From Planctomycetota bacterium (GTDB taxonomy: Bacteria; Planctomycetota; Planctomycetia; Planctomycetales; Planctomycetaceae), in NCBI GenBank assembly GCA_027623235.1, contig JAQBVJ010000025.1, positions 1 through 64,000 of the forward strand: a stretch of 64,000 nucleotides of DNA, written 5' to 3'. Each line of letters starts with the position of its first letter. The first letter of the stretch is position 1. Both the position numbers and the translations under genes were made by a program. Shown piece after piece: positions 10,881-20,680 of the stretch. The notes under the pieces are model-generated. The model had not been told where the DNA came from. It ran no database searches and saw only the letters and a list, made by a program, of their open reading frames with translations.

Positions 10881-13800
10881 TCACCGCACCGTCACAAACT
10901 CATTGTGGCAGAACAAAACGTGAACGAAGTTCTCGCGAGCTCGCTGATGCGCGACGGTCGACGCGGCTGGCTGTACGGCGAGTGAGCCGGAAAACGCTTT
11001 CAGTCCGCCCGCCTCAATCAGCTTTGTCTGCTTCTCCAGAAAGTTCAGCGACAACCGCAGAGATTTGTCGTCAGGCCGCTGGCTGAGAATCCGTTCGAAC
11101 GAGGCCTGCACAAACGCCGCAAGAGATTCCGGCGAGTTCTCCTCGCCGGTCTGCCGGGAAATCTCCGCGGCCAGGCGGCGTGACAGGCCCAAAGCCAGAG
11201 GGCTGTTCGAAAGGGCGAGAGCCTGTTGCGGCACGACGCTCGGCTTGCGGCGGTAGCAGCCGTTCGGGTCGGCCTGATCGAACAGCTTCAGAAACTCCAT
11301 CTGATCGTCAGGCGTCGTGCGGAAGTAGAGGCTCCGGCGAAACACCGATTGTCCCTCGGCCTGCGGAAGTTCCGCACCACCTCGGGCGAGGTCCAGGTGA
11401 CCGGCCGCGGCGAGCATGCAGTCCCGCACGGCTTCCGCTTCAAGCCGTCGCGAGTTTGCTCGCCACAGCAGCCGGTTGCCGGCATCAATCTTCCCGTTCG
11501 GGTCGTCGCTCTTCGTGACGGAACTCAGGCGATAAGTCGAGCTCAGCACGATGAGCCGGTGAAGATGCTTCGTCGACCAGCCGTTTTCGACCAGCTCACT
11601 GGCGAGCCAGTCGAGCAGTTGCGGGTGCGACGGCTCTTTGCCGTGCGGCCCGAAATCGGCAACGGACTCGACAATCGCCTCGCCGAAATGCCGCAGCCAG
11701 ATGTGATTGGCCGCGACACGCGCCGTCCTCGGGTTCTGCCGATCCGTCACCCAGCGAGCCAGTGCGAGCCGTCGTCCGGTGCTCGTCGTCGGAAACGTCG
11801 TGCCGACCGGTTCGTACATGCCGTCCGGTTTGTCGAAGTCGGCGAGAGTCTGTTCTACTTTCTTCTGCGCCGCTTCGATTTTCGAAACCGCGTTTTTCAT
11901 CGCGGTTTCGGCCGCGCCGGTTTTCGGTTCGAGACTCGATGTCGGCTGCGATTCGGCAATCGCCTGGCGCGACATCAGCAACGTGAGTTCCTGCTCGGCC
12001 GCAAACAGATCTTTCTGAGCAGCAAGCAAGGCGACCTGCCGCTCGGCCTTGTCCGCGTTCAACGCGGCCGACTTTGTCTGCACTTCCGGCGTGCCGGAGT
12101 GCTTTGCCCGCTCGGCTTCGAGGCGAGCTCGCAGTGAATCGACTTCAGCCTTCGCGATCTCGACAAGCAGTTTCTGCAGGTCACGCTGCTGTTTCGCCTG
12201 GACGGCCTGCAGTTGCAGGTCGTAGTAATTCTCCTTGAGTTCCGTGATCTCCAGGTCGAGGAACTCCGCGGCCCCCGAGTGGACCCACAAGGCAAACTTC
12301 CCGTCCTGCCGCGCTTCGGGCATCACGTACCGAAGTTTCTCCTCACCGTTGAGGATGATGGTGAGGAGCGATTCGCGGGCCGTGACCTCAACGGTGATTT
12401 CCTCGCCGACCTTTAAAGGCGTCCGCACGATGCCCGCGGCCGGGTACGACTGCTGCCCTTTGACACGATGAAACGCCTGGACCGAACCGCCGGCGTCGCC
12501 ACAGCTCGTGTAGACGTCCTGCGAGCTGCCATCCGCCGTCGCGTCGAAGCTGAAACCGACTGAGCGGTACGTACCGCCCGGCAGAGTCCGGTAGCGAACC
12601 TTTGCCTGGAAATTGCGAGGATGATTTTCCTTCATCGAGATCGTCAGAAAAGTTCCCACCGTTTTCTGTGCCAGCACGCCGTCCTCCCACGTCCAGTTGC
12701 CGCTCTTAACCTGCCACACGTCATCGCGTTTCTTTGAGAAATCGTCGGCAAGAAACGGCTGCGAATTGGTTGCCGGCTCCGCCGTCCCGCCGTCGCTCAA
12801 CGCGCGCTTCGCCTCGCCGGCTTTCGCTTCCGCCTGGACGGCGGCTGCGGCGAGTTCCTTTTGCTGGACTCGGGTCGTGTCGACTTTGGCCTGGGCGTCT
12901 TTGAGCAGACTCTCGGCAACCGGCTTTCTGAGCGCGGGATAAAAAGCCTCGACCGGAAGTGAGACCGTTTGAATTTCGACAGACGACTCAACGGCCTTCG
13001 CGAGGATCGCGGGCACGCCGGGAGCGAGCACCTTTGACTTGTCCGGGTGGCGATCGTTGCCTCGCTCAAAGAGGTAGGTCGGAACGTCGAGCTCCTTGTC
13101 GAACACGCGTGAAACGCCATCGGCCGGGATCTCGCCCAGCGTCGAGTCCTTGACGAAGCCGGCCCCGATGGAAAGCGCATCCGTGCGGACGTCGTGCGGC
13201 TCGAAGAACGCTCGAAACTGGTAGTACTCCTGCTGAGTCACCGCGTCGAACTTGTGGTCGTGGCAGCGGCAGCACTTCAGGGTGAGGCCGAGGAATGCCT
13301 GGCTGGTCTGCTCGACGGTTTCAAACAGCCACACGTTCCGGTCGAACTTGTACCAGTTGCGGCCGAGGAATCCCGTCGCCCGCAGCACGTCGGGATCCGT
13401 CGGTGCGATTTCGTCGCCGGCCAGCATTTCGCGCAGCATCGCGTCGTAGCCTTTGTCCTCGTTCAGTGACTCGACAATCCAGTCCCGCCATCGCCAGATG
13501 TGCCGCTGGCTGTACCGCATCTCGCTCGACGCCCGACGGCCGTACCAGTCGCTGTACCGCCACACGTCCATCCAGTGCCGCCCCCATCGCTCGCCATACT
13601 GCGGCCGGGCGAGCAGATCATCGACGACCTTTTCATAAGCCTCGTCCGAGGGATCCTTGAGAAACTGGTTGAGCTCTTCGCGTGTCGGCGGCAGACCGAT
13701 CAGGTCGAGGTAGACTCGCCGCAGCAGCACCTCCGGCATCGCCATCTCGACCGGCTTGAGCCCCGCCTCTTTGTGCTGCTTCGAAACAAACGCGTCGATC

Positions 13801-14261
13801 GGATTCCGGACCCACAAACCGTTTGTCACTTTCGGCATCGGCGGTCGCACGACCGGCTGGTACGACCAGTACGCACGCGGATCGGCCTGCGGCTTCTCGT
13901 CGGCCGGTGCGCTCGCCCCTTCGTCGATCCATCGGGAAAGGACGGCGATCTCGTCGTCGGTCAGCGGCGTGCCTTCTCCTTCGGGCGGCATCACAAAGCC
14001 AGCCGTCCCCTTGACCGCCTGAATCAGAAGACTGTCGACCGACTTCCCGGGAACAATCGTCGTTCCGTTGTCGCCTCCGGCCCTCATCGAAGCCGCCGTA
14101 TCGAGCCGCAACGACGACTGCTGCTTCAGCGCCGCGTGACACACGAAACAGTGCTGAGCGAGAATCGGCTTGACCTGGCGGACATAGTCGACATCCGCCG
14201 TCGCCGACTGATTTGAGTCGGCAAGAAGCAGAACGGAGACAACAAGAAGTCGAGCCGGCAT
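10881..14261 (-). CDS. PSCyt1/DUF1549/DUF1553 planctomycete protein with embedded lectin-like domain
   Basis: This secreted 1126-residue protein has four parts. A signal peptide is followed by a PSCyt1 cytochrome-type domain with heme-binding C38-x2-C41-H42 (HCFVCH) and the MPPEGEGTPL motif. A DUF1549 block follows (WGRHWMDVWRYSDWYGRR). The middle has a jelly-roll resembling 3-keto-disaccharide hydrolase or concanavalin domains (FLADDFSKKRDDVWQVKSG through GAAEFLDLEI), then a coiled coil rich in Ala, Gln and Glu. DUF1553 closes the protein (ARVAANHIWLRHFG, HRLIVLSSTYRLSS). The ATG at 14261 follows GAGGAAG and starts the signal peptide. Such proteins abound in planctomycetes and are suspected to act on polysaccharides; no activity is proven. 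Confidence 0.9.
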   Translation of the reverse strand: MPARLLVVSVLLLADSNQSATADVDYVRQVKPILAQHCFVCHAALKQQSSLRLDTAASMRAGGDNGTTIVPGKSVDSLLIQAVKGTAGFVMPPEGEGTPLTDDEIAVLSRWIDEGASAPADEKPQADPRAYWSYQPVVRPPMPKVTNGLWVRNPIDAFVSKQHKEAGLKPVEMAMPEVLLRRVYLDLIGLPPTREELNQFLKDPSDEAYEKVVDDLLARPQYGERWGRHWMDVWRYSDWYGRRASSEMRYSQRHIWRWRDWIVESLNEDKGYDAMLREMLAGDEIAPTDPDVLRATGFLGRNWYKFDRNVWLFETVEQTSQAFLGLTLKCCRCHDHKFDAVTQQEYYQFRAFFEPHDVRTDALSIGAGFVKDSTLGEIPADGVSRVFDKELDVPTYLFERGNDRHPDKSKVLAPGVPAILAKAVESSVEIQTVSLPVEAFYPALRKPVAESLLKDAQAKVDTTRVQQKELAAAAVQAEAKAGEAKRALSDGGTAEPATNSQPFLADDFSKKRDDVWQVKSGNWTWEDGVLAQKTVGTFLTISMKENHPRNFQAKVRYRTLPGGTYRSVGFSFDATADGSSQDVYTSCGDAGGSVQAFHRVKGQQSYPAAGIVRTPLKVGEEITVEVTARESLLTIILNGEEKLRYVMPEARQDGKFALWVHSGAAEFLDLEITELKENYYDLQLQAVQAKQQRDLQKLLVEIAKAEVDSLRARLEAERAKHSGTPEVQTKSAALNADKAERQVALLAAQKDLFAAEQELTLLMSRQAIAESQPTSSLEPKTGAAETAMKNAVSKIEAAQKKVEQTLADFDKPDGMYEPVGTTFPTTSTGRRLALARWVTDRQNPRTARVAANHIWLRHFGEAIVESVADFGPHGKEPSHPQLLDWLASELVENGWSTKHLHRLIVLSSTYRLSSVTKSDDPNGKIDAGNRLLWRANSRRLEAEAVRDCMLAAAGHLDLARGGAELPQAEGQSVFRRSLYFRTTPDDQMEFLKLFDQADPNGCYRRKPSVVPQQALALSNSPLALGLSRRLAAEISRQTGEENSPESLAAFVQASFERILSQRPDDKSLRLSLNFLEKQTKLIEAGGLKAFSGSLAVQPAASTVAHQRARENFVHVLFCHNEFVTVR

Positions 14262-14358
14262 GACGTCTTCCTCACGGAACGAAACGAGCCCGACAGGATA
14301 CCCCATTTGGCGTGAGGGAACACGAATTGCGATCTCTCGACAGTGCGTTGAACCTGAG

Positions 14359-14527
14359 AAGTGGCACGGCCTTCCAGGCCGTGATCCCTGCAGGAGTCCG
14401 CACGGGCAGGATGCCAATCGTGTTCGGCACGGTTCCTGCCTGACGATGCGATACACAGCTTTATGACACAGAGTCGTTTAACGTTGAGCTGCAGAGTATT
14501 GGCAGGATGCCCATGCCACTTTTCGAT
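14359..14527. repeat. Dispersed palindromic repeat (GTGGCACGGCCTTCCAGG family), interrupted copy
   Basis: The left half AAGTGGCACGGCCTTCCAGG and the right half GGCAGGATGCCCATGCCACTTTT match the compact copies at 6269-6337 and 39049-39113. Here the halves are separated by roughly 100 extra bases, including a partial second right end at 14405, suggesting a nested or duplicated copy. It lies in the gap between two genes on the minus strand. Confidence 0.65.
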
Positions 14528-14549
14528 AGGCCGCCGGACGCACCCCGCG

Positions 14550-15407
14550 TCACCACCGGAGCGACTCGCGCCGGCGCAGCCACTCATCCGGAATCGATTT
14601 CGAACCGACGGCCAGAGAGACAATGCTGCCGACAATGGCGCAGGTTGTGTCGACGTCACCACCGACCCGGCCGGTCGTCAGAATGGCCTCGCAGTAGTCA
14701 TCCAGATGGGCAGCCACCATCCACAAACTGAACGCGACCGTGTCTTGAGCTGTCACGCTGTGCCCGCAACCCAGTTCGGCAGCGACGTCGAACTGCCAGG
14801 CGTCAGCGGGGATCTCTGCAGCTCGCCGGACGGACGCGGCGACTTCCGATTCCGGCAGCCGTTCGGCGACCCGGCTGAGCATGTTTCGGGCTGGCTCGAC
14901 TCGCCCTGTCTGTGACCATCGCCACGCCCAGCCGGCGGCCAGCGCGACCGCGATCGCTCCGGCCTGACCTTCGATGTGAGCATGCGTGACCTCGGCCGAC
15001 CGACGGGCGTGCTCGATCGTCGCGTTCTCGTCGTCGGCAAACCACGCACCGACCGGCCCGGCCCGCATCGCTCCGCCGTTTCCGAATGAGCCCTCACCGC
15101 CAAACAATTCCCGGCAGGCGACCTTCCAGTCGGCTCCATTGGAGATCTGCCCGAGTAGCTGATGAGCTCCTGGGCCGTAGCAGCGATTGGGCTCGGCGGC
15201 GTGTCGATCGGCAAACACTTGAGCGAGAGCGTCCTGATCGATCCCGCCGTGAGTCTCCAGGACCTGAACGATCCCGATCCCCATTTCCGTATCGTCCGTG
15301 TAGTGCCACGTCGCTTCCGGTAATTCCTCACGCGTTGCCGTTTCCGCCACCCACGGAAGAAAAAAGAGTTGACCGAACGCGTCTCCGATGGACAGCCCTT
15401 TGAGCAC
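14550..15407 (-). CDS. ADP-ribosylglycohydrolase family protein
   Basis: This enzyme family removes ADP-ribose from proteins or small molecules with two Mg2+ ions. The 285-residue frame opens with KGLSIGDAFGQ, the family start, followed by the metal-binding YTDDTEM motif. It ends with GGDVDTTCAIVGSIVSLAVG, the second metal-binding motif. A substrate loop GSFGNGGAMRAGPVG lies between. The start codon is uncertain: GTG 15407 has no clear ribosome site, and only non-ATG codons precede it before a stop at 15470. The upstream gene ends 49 bp away on the same strand, so co-transcription is likely. Family assignment is strong. Confidence 0.85.
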   Translation of the reverse strand: MLKGLSIGDAFGQLFFLPWVAETATREELPEATWHYTDDTEMGIGIVQVLETHGGIDQDALAQVFADRHAAEPNRCYGPGAHQLLGQISNGADWKVACRELFGGEGSFGNGGAMRAGPVGAWFADDENATIEHARRSAEVTHAHIEGQAGAIAVALAAGWAWRWSQTGRVEPARNMLSRVAERLPESEVAASVRRAAEIPADAWQFDVAAELGCGHSVTAQDTVAFSLWMVAAHLDDYCEAILTTGRVGGDVDTTCAIVGSIVSLAVGSKSIPDEWLRRRESLRW

Positions 15408-15456
15408 AGCCGCGCGCGCGTTCGCTGCGCACAGGATCGACTGAGACTTCAGACAT

Positions 15457-16368
15457 CTATTCGGCCTTCAATGTCGCGACGGCCTTGCGGACTTTGGCCG
15501 CCTGTTTTGCGTCGACGTAATCCCAGCACGCCATGCCGTTGCCGACGAGCTCGAACTCGTTGAACTCCCAGACGACTTTTCGGTTTTTGTCGAGCTCAAA
15601 AATCTGCGGACTGTCGGGACCGGCGTGACAGTTGCCGATGAGCAGATGCCCGTTCGGAAGCTCCTTCAGACAGGCGGTCCATTTGAGTTCGATCTTCGTG
15701 TCCGGAACCTGGTTTTTCATTTCCCAGACGACTTTCTTTTCCGGCGAGACCTCGACCACCGAATTCCCGGAACCCGAACAGATCAGCGTGTTGCCATTCT
15801 TCAATCGGATCGCCCCGTAGACGCGGGTTTTGATTTCGTACTCCCAGACGATGTTTCCTTTGGCGTCGTACTCCGTCACCGTGCCAGGCTGCTCGGCACA
15901 GACCAGGTAGTTCCCGCTGGCGAGGACTTCCGCCTGGCGAGTGCTGCCCCGCCCGTCATTTCCCAGCGGCGTTTCGCTGACAAGTTTGCCGTCTTTGTCG
16001 ACGACGATGATCCGTCCCCTGCCGGACTCGGCAATCATGGTGTTGCCATCGGCCAGTCGAGTGAACGCGTGAACGTTGGAGCTTTTGTAGCTCCACACGA
16101 CCGTTCCATCGAGCTTCAATTCCTTGACGGTCTCCCAGTCGTCATGAAAGAGGATGTTGCCGTTTTCGAGCATTTGAATTTCGTGATGTCCGGTGTGGCC
16201 ACGCTCGGGTCCACCCGTTTTGAACTGCCACAGGACGGCCCCGTCCCGCTCGCAAAGAGCGATCACGTTCTTGCCGTACGACGCGCTGACCAGAAACAGA
16301 TCCTCGGCTTGAGCAGTTCCTGCAACAACCGAGACCAGCACCGCAAAGCTGAAACACAACGATCTCAT
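15457..16368 (-). CDS. Secreted PQQ-like beta-propeller protein
   Basis: This 303-residue exported protein has a signal peptide ending GTAQA at about residue 21. About six repeats of a short propeller blade are visible, each with an NG(N/H)-hydrophobic turn (LENGNILFHDD, LADGNTMIAES, LASGNYLVCAE, LKNGNTLICSG, LPNGHLLIGNC) next to a VVW(E/S/Q) strand. This is the pattern of PQQ-like or arylsulfotransferase-type propellers. No catalytic residues are obvious, so a scaffold or ligand-binding role is likely. The ATG lies 9 nt behind GGTGAGA. It is probably the first gene of a pair with the ADP-ribosylglycohydrolase. Confidence 0.75.
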   Translation of the reverse strand: MRSLCFSFAVLVSVVAGTAQAEDLFLVSASYGKNVIALCERDGAVLWQFKTGGPERGHTGHHEIQMLENGNILFHDDWETVKELKLDGTVVWSYKSSNVHAFTRLADGNTMIAESGRGRIIVVDKDGKLVSETPLGNDGRGSTRQAEVLASGNYLVCAEQPGTVTEYDAKGNIVWEYEIKTRVYGAIRLKNGNTLICSGSGNSVVEVSPEKKVVWEMKNQVPDTKIELKWTACLKELPNGHLLIGNCHAGPDSPQIFELDKNRKVVWEFNEFELVGNGMACWDYVDAKQAAKVRKAVATLKAE

Positions 16369-16649
16369 GGCAGATTCTCACCGTCTTGAATTTGGTTGAG
16401 GGGCTCAGTCAGGCAGCGTTTGTAACGACCTGATTCTCCGATTTCATTCAGCATGAGATTTTTTTCCGTCTACCAGCTCGATCGATCAAGGTATCCACGA
16501 CCGGCAGCGTGATCACCGTGGCGATACCAGAAACCGGGTAAACGGTGCTCACAATAAACGCGAAATCACGTCATCATCCTCATGAAAAGATTGCTACCCT
16601 TGGGTGCCTGGAATTTTCGATCGCCAATCTGGTCCAATCCGGCTCAACC
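16369..16649. other. Divergent intergenic region before the sigma factor gene
   Basis: About 280 bp separate the propeller gene (leftward) and the sigma factor gene (rightward). The segment must hold both promoters, but no consensus -35/-10 pair was clear. In-frame codons extend the sigma frame up to 16545, so its true start may be inside this stretch. Confidence 0.35.
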
Positions 16650-18326
16650 GTGCCCGACTCACCCCGCTACAAAAACCCCGCCGTGAAGCAGCTGGCCGAC
16701 CAGCAGGTCCGCTTCTCGCCAGTGCCGGTTCGCGTTGAGCAGATTGAGCGGGCGGAGCGACTGCTTGTCGAAGTGGATCGTCATCAACTCTACGACTATC
16801 CCGAACTTTGCGAGCGGATTACGAAATTTCGATCCGACAAATACCCCGACCTGGAAATCGCCGGCGACGATCTGCTCCACGATCTGCGATGCTTCATTGA
16901 GGACCTCTCGAAGAGTGCCCATCTGGACCTGGACAAGTCGCCGGAACCGGTCCTCACCGTGCAGGACATCAGCGAGCGGTTCAACGTGTCAACCAGAACC
17001 GTCCGGCGTTGGCGCGATCGCGGGCTCGCCAATCGTCTTTACCGATCCGGCAAACGTCTGCGAGTCGGGTTTCCCGAGTCCGTCGTCGAGCGTTTTGCTG
17101 AGGCACGCGGCGAGAGAATCGACCGCAGCGCGAAGTTTTCGCAACTGAGCGAGGCCGACCGAGAGCTCATTATTCGACGGGCCCGACGGCTCGCCCGGTA
17201 CGGCGCGTCGCTCACTGAAGTGACCGCGCGGGTCGCAAAGAAAACCGGCCGAGCTCAGGAGACGATCCGCTACACGGTCAAGCAGTTTGATGAGCGTTAC
17301 CCCGAATCGGCCGTCTTTCCGAATCGACCGGTCACGCTCACCGATGAAGACCGGCGGAACATTTTTCGCGCGATTCGCGGTGGCGCTTCCGCGACGAGGC
17401 TTGCCGAACGCTACGGTCGAACACGGTCGAGCATTTATCGGATTGCCACAGAGCATCGCGTCAAAACGCTGCTCAATCAGGCCATCGAATTCATGCCGTC
17501 CGACGAGTTCGCTGAGCCCGAGGCCGACGAGCAGATCCTCAATACGGACATTGAGCTCGACCTTCCGGACCACTCGGACCTCGATCCGTCGTCGGAAATT
17601 CCCGCGTACCTGGCGGACCTCTACGTCACGCCGCTGCTGACTCGCGAGCAGGAGCAGTTTCTGTTTCGCAAAATGAACTACCTGAAATTCAAAGCGGCGG
17701 CGATTCGCGATGCACTTCCCGCGTCGCGGCAGAAGTCAGAGGACATGGATCACCTGGAACAGTTACTCGAACAAAGCCTCGACGTTAAGAACATTCTGAT
17801 TCGCTGCAACCTGAGGCTGGTCGTTTCGATCGCCAGAAAGCACCGACGGTCGTCTTCCAACTTCTTCGAAATGGTCAGTGACGGAAACATGGTCCTCATT
17901 CGAGCCATCGAAAAGTTCGACTACTCACGCGGCAACAAGTTCTCAACGTACGCGACCTGGGCCGTGATGAGATCGTACGCAAGGTCGATCCCGGCAGAGG
18001 GCGTGCAGCTTGACCGTTTCCGGACTGGCAGCGAGTCGCTGATTTCCGACGAGACCGACGATCGCTCGACCGTCCGTGAAGACGAGCGGCGAGCCAACCG
18101 TCAGCTTGAGACGATTGAGTCCATCCTCGACCAGCTGACTGAACGCGAGCAGGAAGCCATCAGCCTGCGGTTCGCGCTGCAGGGCCTTCGCAAGCCGATG
18201 ACGCTGGAGCAGATCGGCGAACGACTCGGCGTCTCTCGCGAGCGAACGCGGCAGATCATCAATACCGGTCTGGAGAAGCTGCGGGCGATTGCGGATGAGG
18301 CGGGAATGGAATTGCCTGCCGAGTAA
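16650..18326 (+). CDS. Planctomycete-type sigma-70 family RNA polymerase sigma factor with N-terminal HTH
   Basis: The C-terminal half is a sigma-70 core: region 2 ([35 protein letters not shown]) and region 4 ([34 protein letters not shown]). The first half is unusual. After about 100 residues comes a MerR-like helix-turn-helix ([20 protein letters not shown], about residues 102-121), then two further HTH-like units ([41 protein letters not shown]). Region 3 is very short. GTG 16650 is preferred because [17 protein letters not shown] matches the N-terminus I recall for this planctomycete group; the frame stays open to 16545. It is 558 residues and convergent with ftsK. Confidence 0.85.
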   Translation: MPDSPRYKNPAVKQLADQQVRFSPVPVRVEQIERAERLLVEVDRHQLYDYPELCERITKFRSDKYPDLEIAGDDLLHDLRCFIEDLSKSAHLDLDKSPEPVLTVQDISERFNVSTRTVRRWRDRGLANRLYRSGKRLRVGFPESVVERFAEARGERIDRSAKFSQLSEADRELIIRRARRLARYGASLTEVTARVAKKTGRAQETIRYTVKQFDERYPESAVFPNRPVTLTDEDRRNIFRAIRGGASATRLAERYGRTRSSIYRIATEHRVKTLLNQAIEFMPSDEFAEPEADEQILNTDIELDLPDHSDLDPSSEIPAYLADLYVTPLLTREQEQFLFRKMNYLKFKAAAIRDALPASRQKSEDMDHLEQLLEQSLDVKNILIRCNLRLVVSIARKHRRSSSNFFEMVSDGNMVLIRAIEKFDYSRGNKFSTYATWAVMRSYARSIPAEGVQLDRFRTGSESLISDETDDRSTVREDERRANRQLETIESILDQLTEREQEAISLRFALQGLRKPMTLEQIGERLGVSRERTRQIINTGLEKLRAIADEAGMELPAE

Positions 18327-18358
18327 CGCGACGTAGTCGCAAGCCCGCAGGACGGACG

Positions 18359-20680
18359 CTATGCGAACGCCGCCTCGTCCGCGGTACACATGCCCTCTTT
18401 GGCTTTGAACTCGGCCCACTGCTCGGGTGTGAACAGCACATCTCTTGCCTGGGAGCCGTTGTAGTCTCCGACGATTCCGTCTTCCGCCATGAAGTCGACG
18501 AGTCGGGCGGCCCGGCCATAGCCGATTCCGAGGACTCGCTGCAGGAGCGACACGCTGCCTCGACCTTCGCGGACGACGATGTCGATCGCCGGCTCGTAGA
18601 GGTCGTCGCGGTTTTTCAGATCCTCAGCGCGGGTTTCCCCACTGCGGGCGGATGCTGCGACGGCGATCTCAGCGCTGTATTCCGGTTCGTACTCAGAGAA
18701 GTAATCGATGATCCCGTTGACCTCGTCGTCGCTGACGTAGGTTCCCTGAGCGCGGGTCAGATGGCTCGTTCCCGGCGCGAGGTACAGCATGTCGCCGTTG
18801 CCGAGCAGCCGATCGGCACCGCCTTCGTCCAGCACCACTCGGCTGTCCGTCTTGCTGGCGACCTGAAATGAAATTCGTGCGGGAAGGTTCGACTTGATGA
18901 GTCCCGTAATGACGTCGACCGTCGGTTTCTGAGTGGCCAGCACCAGATGAATGCCGACGGCCCGCGACTTCTGTGCGAGGCGAATGATGTGCCCCTCCAC
19001 GTCTTTGCCCGACGTCATCATCATGTCTGCCATTTCGTCGGCGACGATCACGATGTACGGCATCCGGTCCGGAACGTCGTCGGCGTCGGGCGATTCCGGA
19101 TCGATTCCCAGTCGCTCCAGCCGTTTCGAATGGTCGAGCTTGTTGTAGCTGTCCAGGTGTCGGACTCCGCAACGGGCCAGCAGGTCGTACCGCTCCTCCA
19201 TCTTGTCGACGGCCCACGCCAGCACAGCCTCGGCCTTTTTCATATCCGTGATGACAGGATGCATGAGGTGCGGAATCCGCTTGTACGGACTCAGCTCAAC
19301 CATCTTCGGATCGATCATCAACATGCGAACCTGGTCCGGCGTTCGCGTGGCGAGGATCGACAGAATGAGCGTGTTGAGACAGACGCTCTTACCCGTGCCT
19401 GTTCGGCCGGCGATCAGCAGGTGCGGCATCGCCGCCAGGTCGACCGCTATCGCTCGACCGCTGACATCTTTGCCCAGGAACAGCGGAATCCGCATCGACT
19501 TGGCTTCTTTCGGGCAGCTTTCGATCAGCTCCCTCAGCCGCACCATAACGCGGTCCTCGTTCGGCACTTCAACGCCAACCGTGTTCTTTCCGGGGATCGG
19601 CGCGACAACTCGAACGGCCGGCACCCGCAGTGCGATCGCCAGGTCATCGGCAAGGCTCGTCACTTTGGAAAGACGAAGACCTGCTTCGAGCTCCAGTTCG
19701 AACTGCGTAATCACCGGTCCCGTATCGACCTCGACGACCTTCACGTTGAGACCGAATTCGCCGAACGTCTTCTCAAGCGTGACCGCGGCCACACGAGCCT
19801 TCTTCGCGAGAAGCTCGTACGGAAATTCCTCCGCGTCTTCGAACAGGTCGAGCGGAGGCAGCTCATAACGCGCCCCCTTTCCCGACCAGCTTGCCGCTTC
19901 GAGCCGCGCGACAACCTGGTCCCGCTGCGACCGCACCGTGACGGGCGGGTTGACTTTGATTTCGCCGGAATCTGATTCTTCCTCGACGACTTCTGCAGAC
20001 TCGTCCTCATCCAGTTCGTCTGCGACTGGTTCTTCTTCTTTTTCTTCGACGACGGTCTCGCGACGGCTGAGAGCGCCGCGATGGTCGATTTCTTCTTCAG
20101 GCTCCCGGCTGGCAAACCACGACGAAGCGACCTGAAAAATCGTTGCCGGGAAGAACACGAGCTTCAGACCGGCCGCAATCAACGAGACGTCAGTCGCAAG
20201 GACAAAACCAGCCGCAAAGGTTGAGCCCAGCAGAATCAGCAACCCTGTTGTGGCAAAATAACTTTCAAAACCGGCGACACCCCACGCACCCAGGTAACCA
20301 CCACTGCCTGCGATCTGGCCTCCGCCAAGTCCCGGCGCGAGCAGGTGCATTGTGACGCAAAGGGAGCTCAGCATCAGTACGCCGCCGGCGAGCCTCTGCC
20401 GGAACGTCTCGTCCGGACCTTTTGTCAGCAGCCGGAAATCGACAACCGCGATCGCTGCGACCAGAGCCCAGGCACCGAGACCAAAAGTGGCTCGCAATCC
20501 CCACGCGAGCCTTGCACCGAGCTCTCCACAAAGATTGGAGACTTCCTTGTGGACAGGGAACACCGTCGCCCCCGGCGAGTCGGCCGGATCGAAACTCAAC
20601 ATGGCAAGGCCGACAAACAGAGTCGCACCAAGCAATGCCAGCGCGAAGAGGTCGGATTTGAGTTTACGGAAGTCCCACAT
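18359..20680 (-). CDS. ftsK: DNA translocase FtsK/SpoIIIE
   Basis: FtsK pumps chromosomal DNA through the division septum and directs dimer resolution. The 773-residue protein has an N-terminal block of hydrophobic helices, then an acidic linker (EEKEEEPVADELDEDESAE). The motor domain includes Walker A GRTGTGKS and Walker B IVIVADEMADMMM. A C-terminal winged-helix gamma domain (residues about 700-760, RVLGIGYGRAARLVDFMAEDG) recognises KOPS-type polar sequences. The ATG at 20680 lies behind AGGAGAAGG. The linker is short compared with E. coli FtsK, so the protein is closer in size to SpoIIIE. Planctomycetales lack FtsZ as a rule, which makes the division context unusual. Confidence 0.95.
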   Translation of the reverse strand: MWDFRKLKSDLFALALLGATLFVGLAMLSFDPADSPGATVFPVHKEVSNLCGELGARLAWGLRATFGLGAWALVAAIAVVDFRLLTKGPDETFRQRLAGGVLMLSSLCVTMHLLAPGLGGGQIAGSGGYLGAWGVAGFESYFATTGLLILLGSTFAAGFVLATDVSLIAAGLKLVFFPATIFQVASSWFASREPEEEIDHRGALSRRETVVEEKEEEPVADELDEDESAEVVEEESDSGEIKVNPPVTVRSQRDQVVARLEAASWSGKGARYELPPLDLFEDAEEFPYELLAKKARVAAVTLEKTFGEFGLNVKVVEVDTGPVITQFELELEAGLRLSKVTSLADDLAIALRVPAVRVVAPIPGKNTVGVEVPNEDRVMVRLRELIESCPKEAKSMRIPLFLGKDVSGRAIAVDLAAMPHLLIAGRTGTGKSVCLNTLILSILATRTPDQVRMLMIDPKMVELSPYKRIPHLMHPVITDMKKAEAVLAWAVDKMEERYDLLARCGVRHLDSYNKLDHSKRLERLGIDPESPDADDVPDRMPYIVIVADEMADMMMTSGKDVEGHIIRLAQKSRAVGIHLVLATQKPTVDVITGLIKSNLPARISFQVASKTDSRVVLDEGGADRLLGNGDMLYLAPGTSHLTRAQGTYVSDDEVNGIIDYFSEYEPEYSAEIAVAASARSGETRAEDLKNRDDLYEPAIDIVVREGRGSVSLLQRVLGIGYGRAARLVDFMAEDGIVGDYNGSQARDVLFTPEQWAEFKAKEGMCTADEAAFA

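Noticed and set aside
18947-19975. 342-codon plus-strand frame inside ftsK
   Set aside because: It is the shadow of a well-conserved ftsK motor domain and has no recognisable motif of its own.
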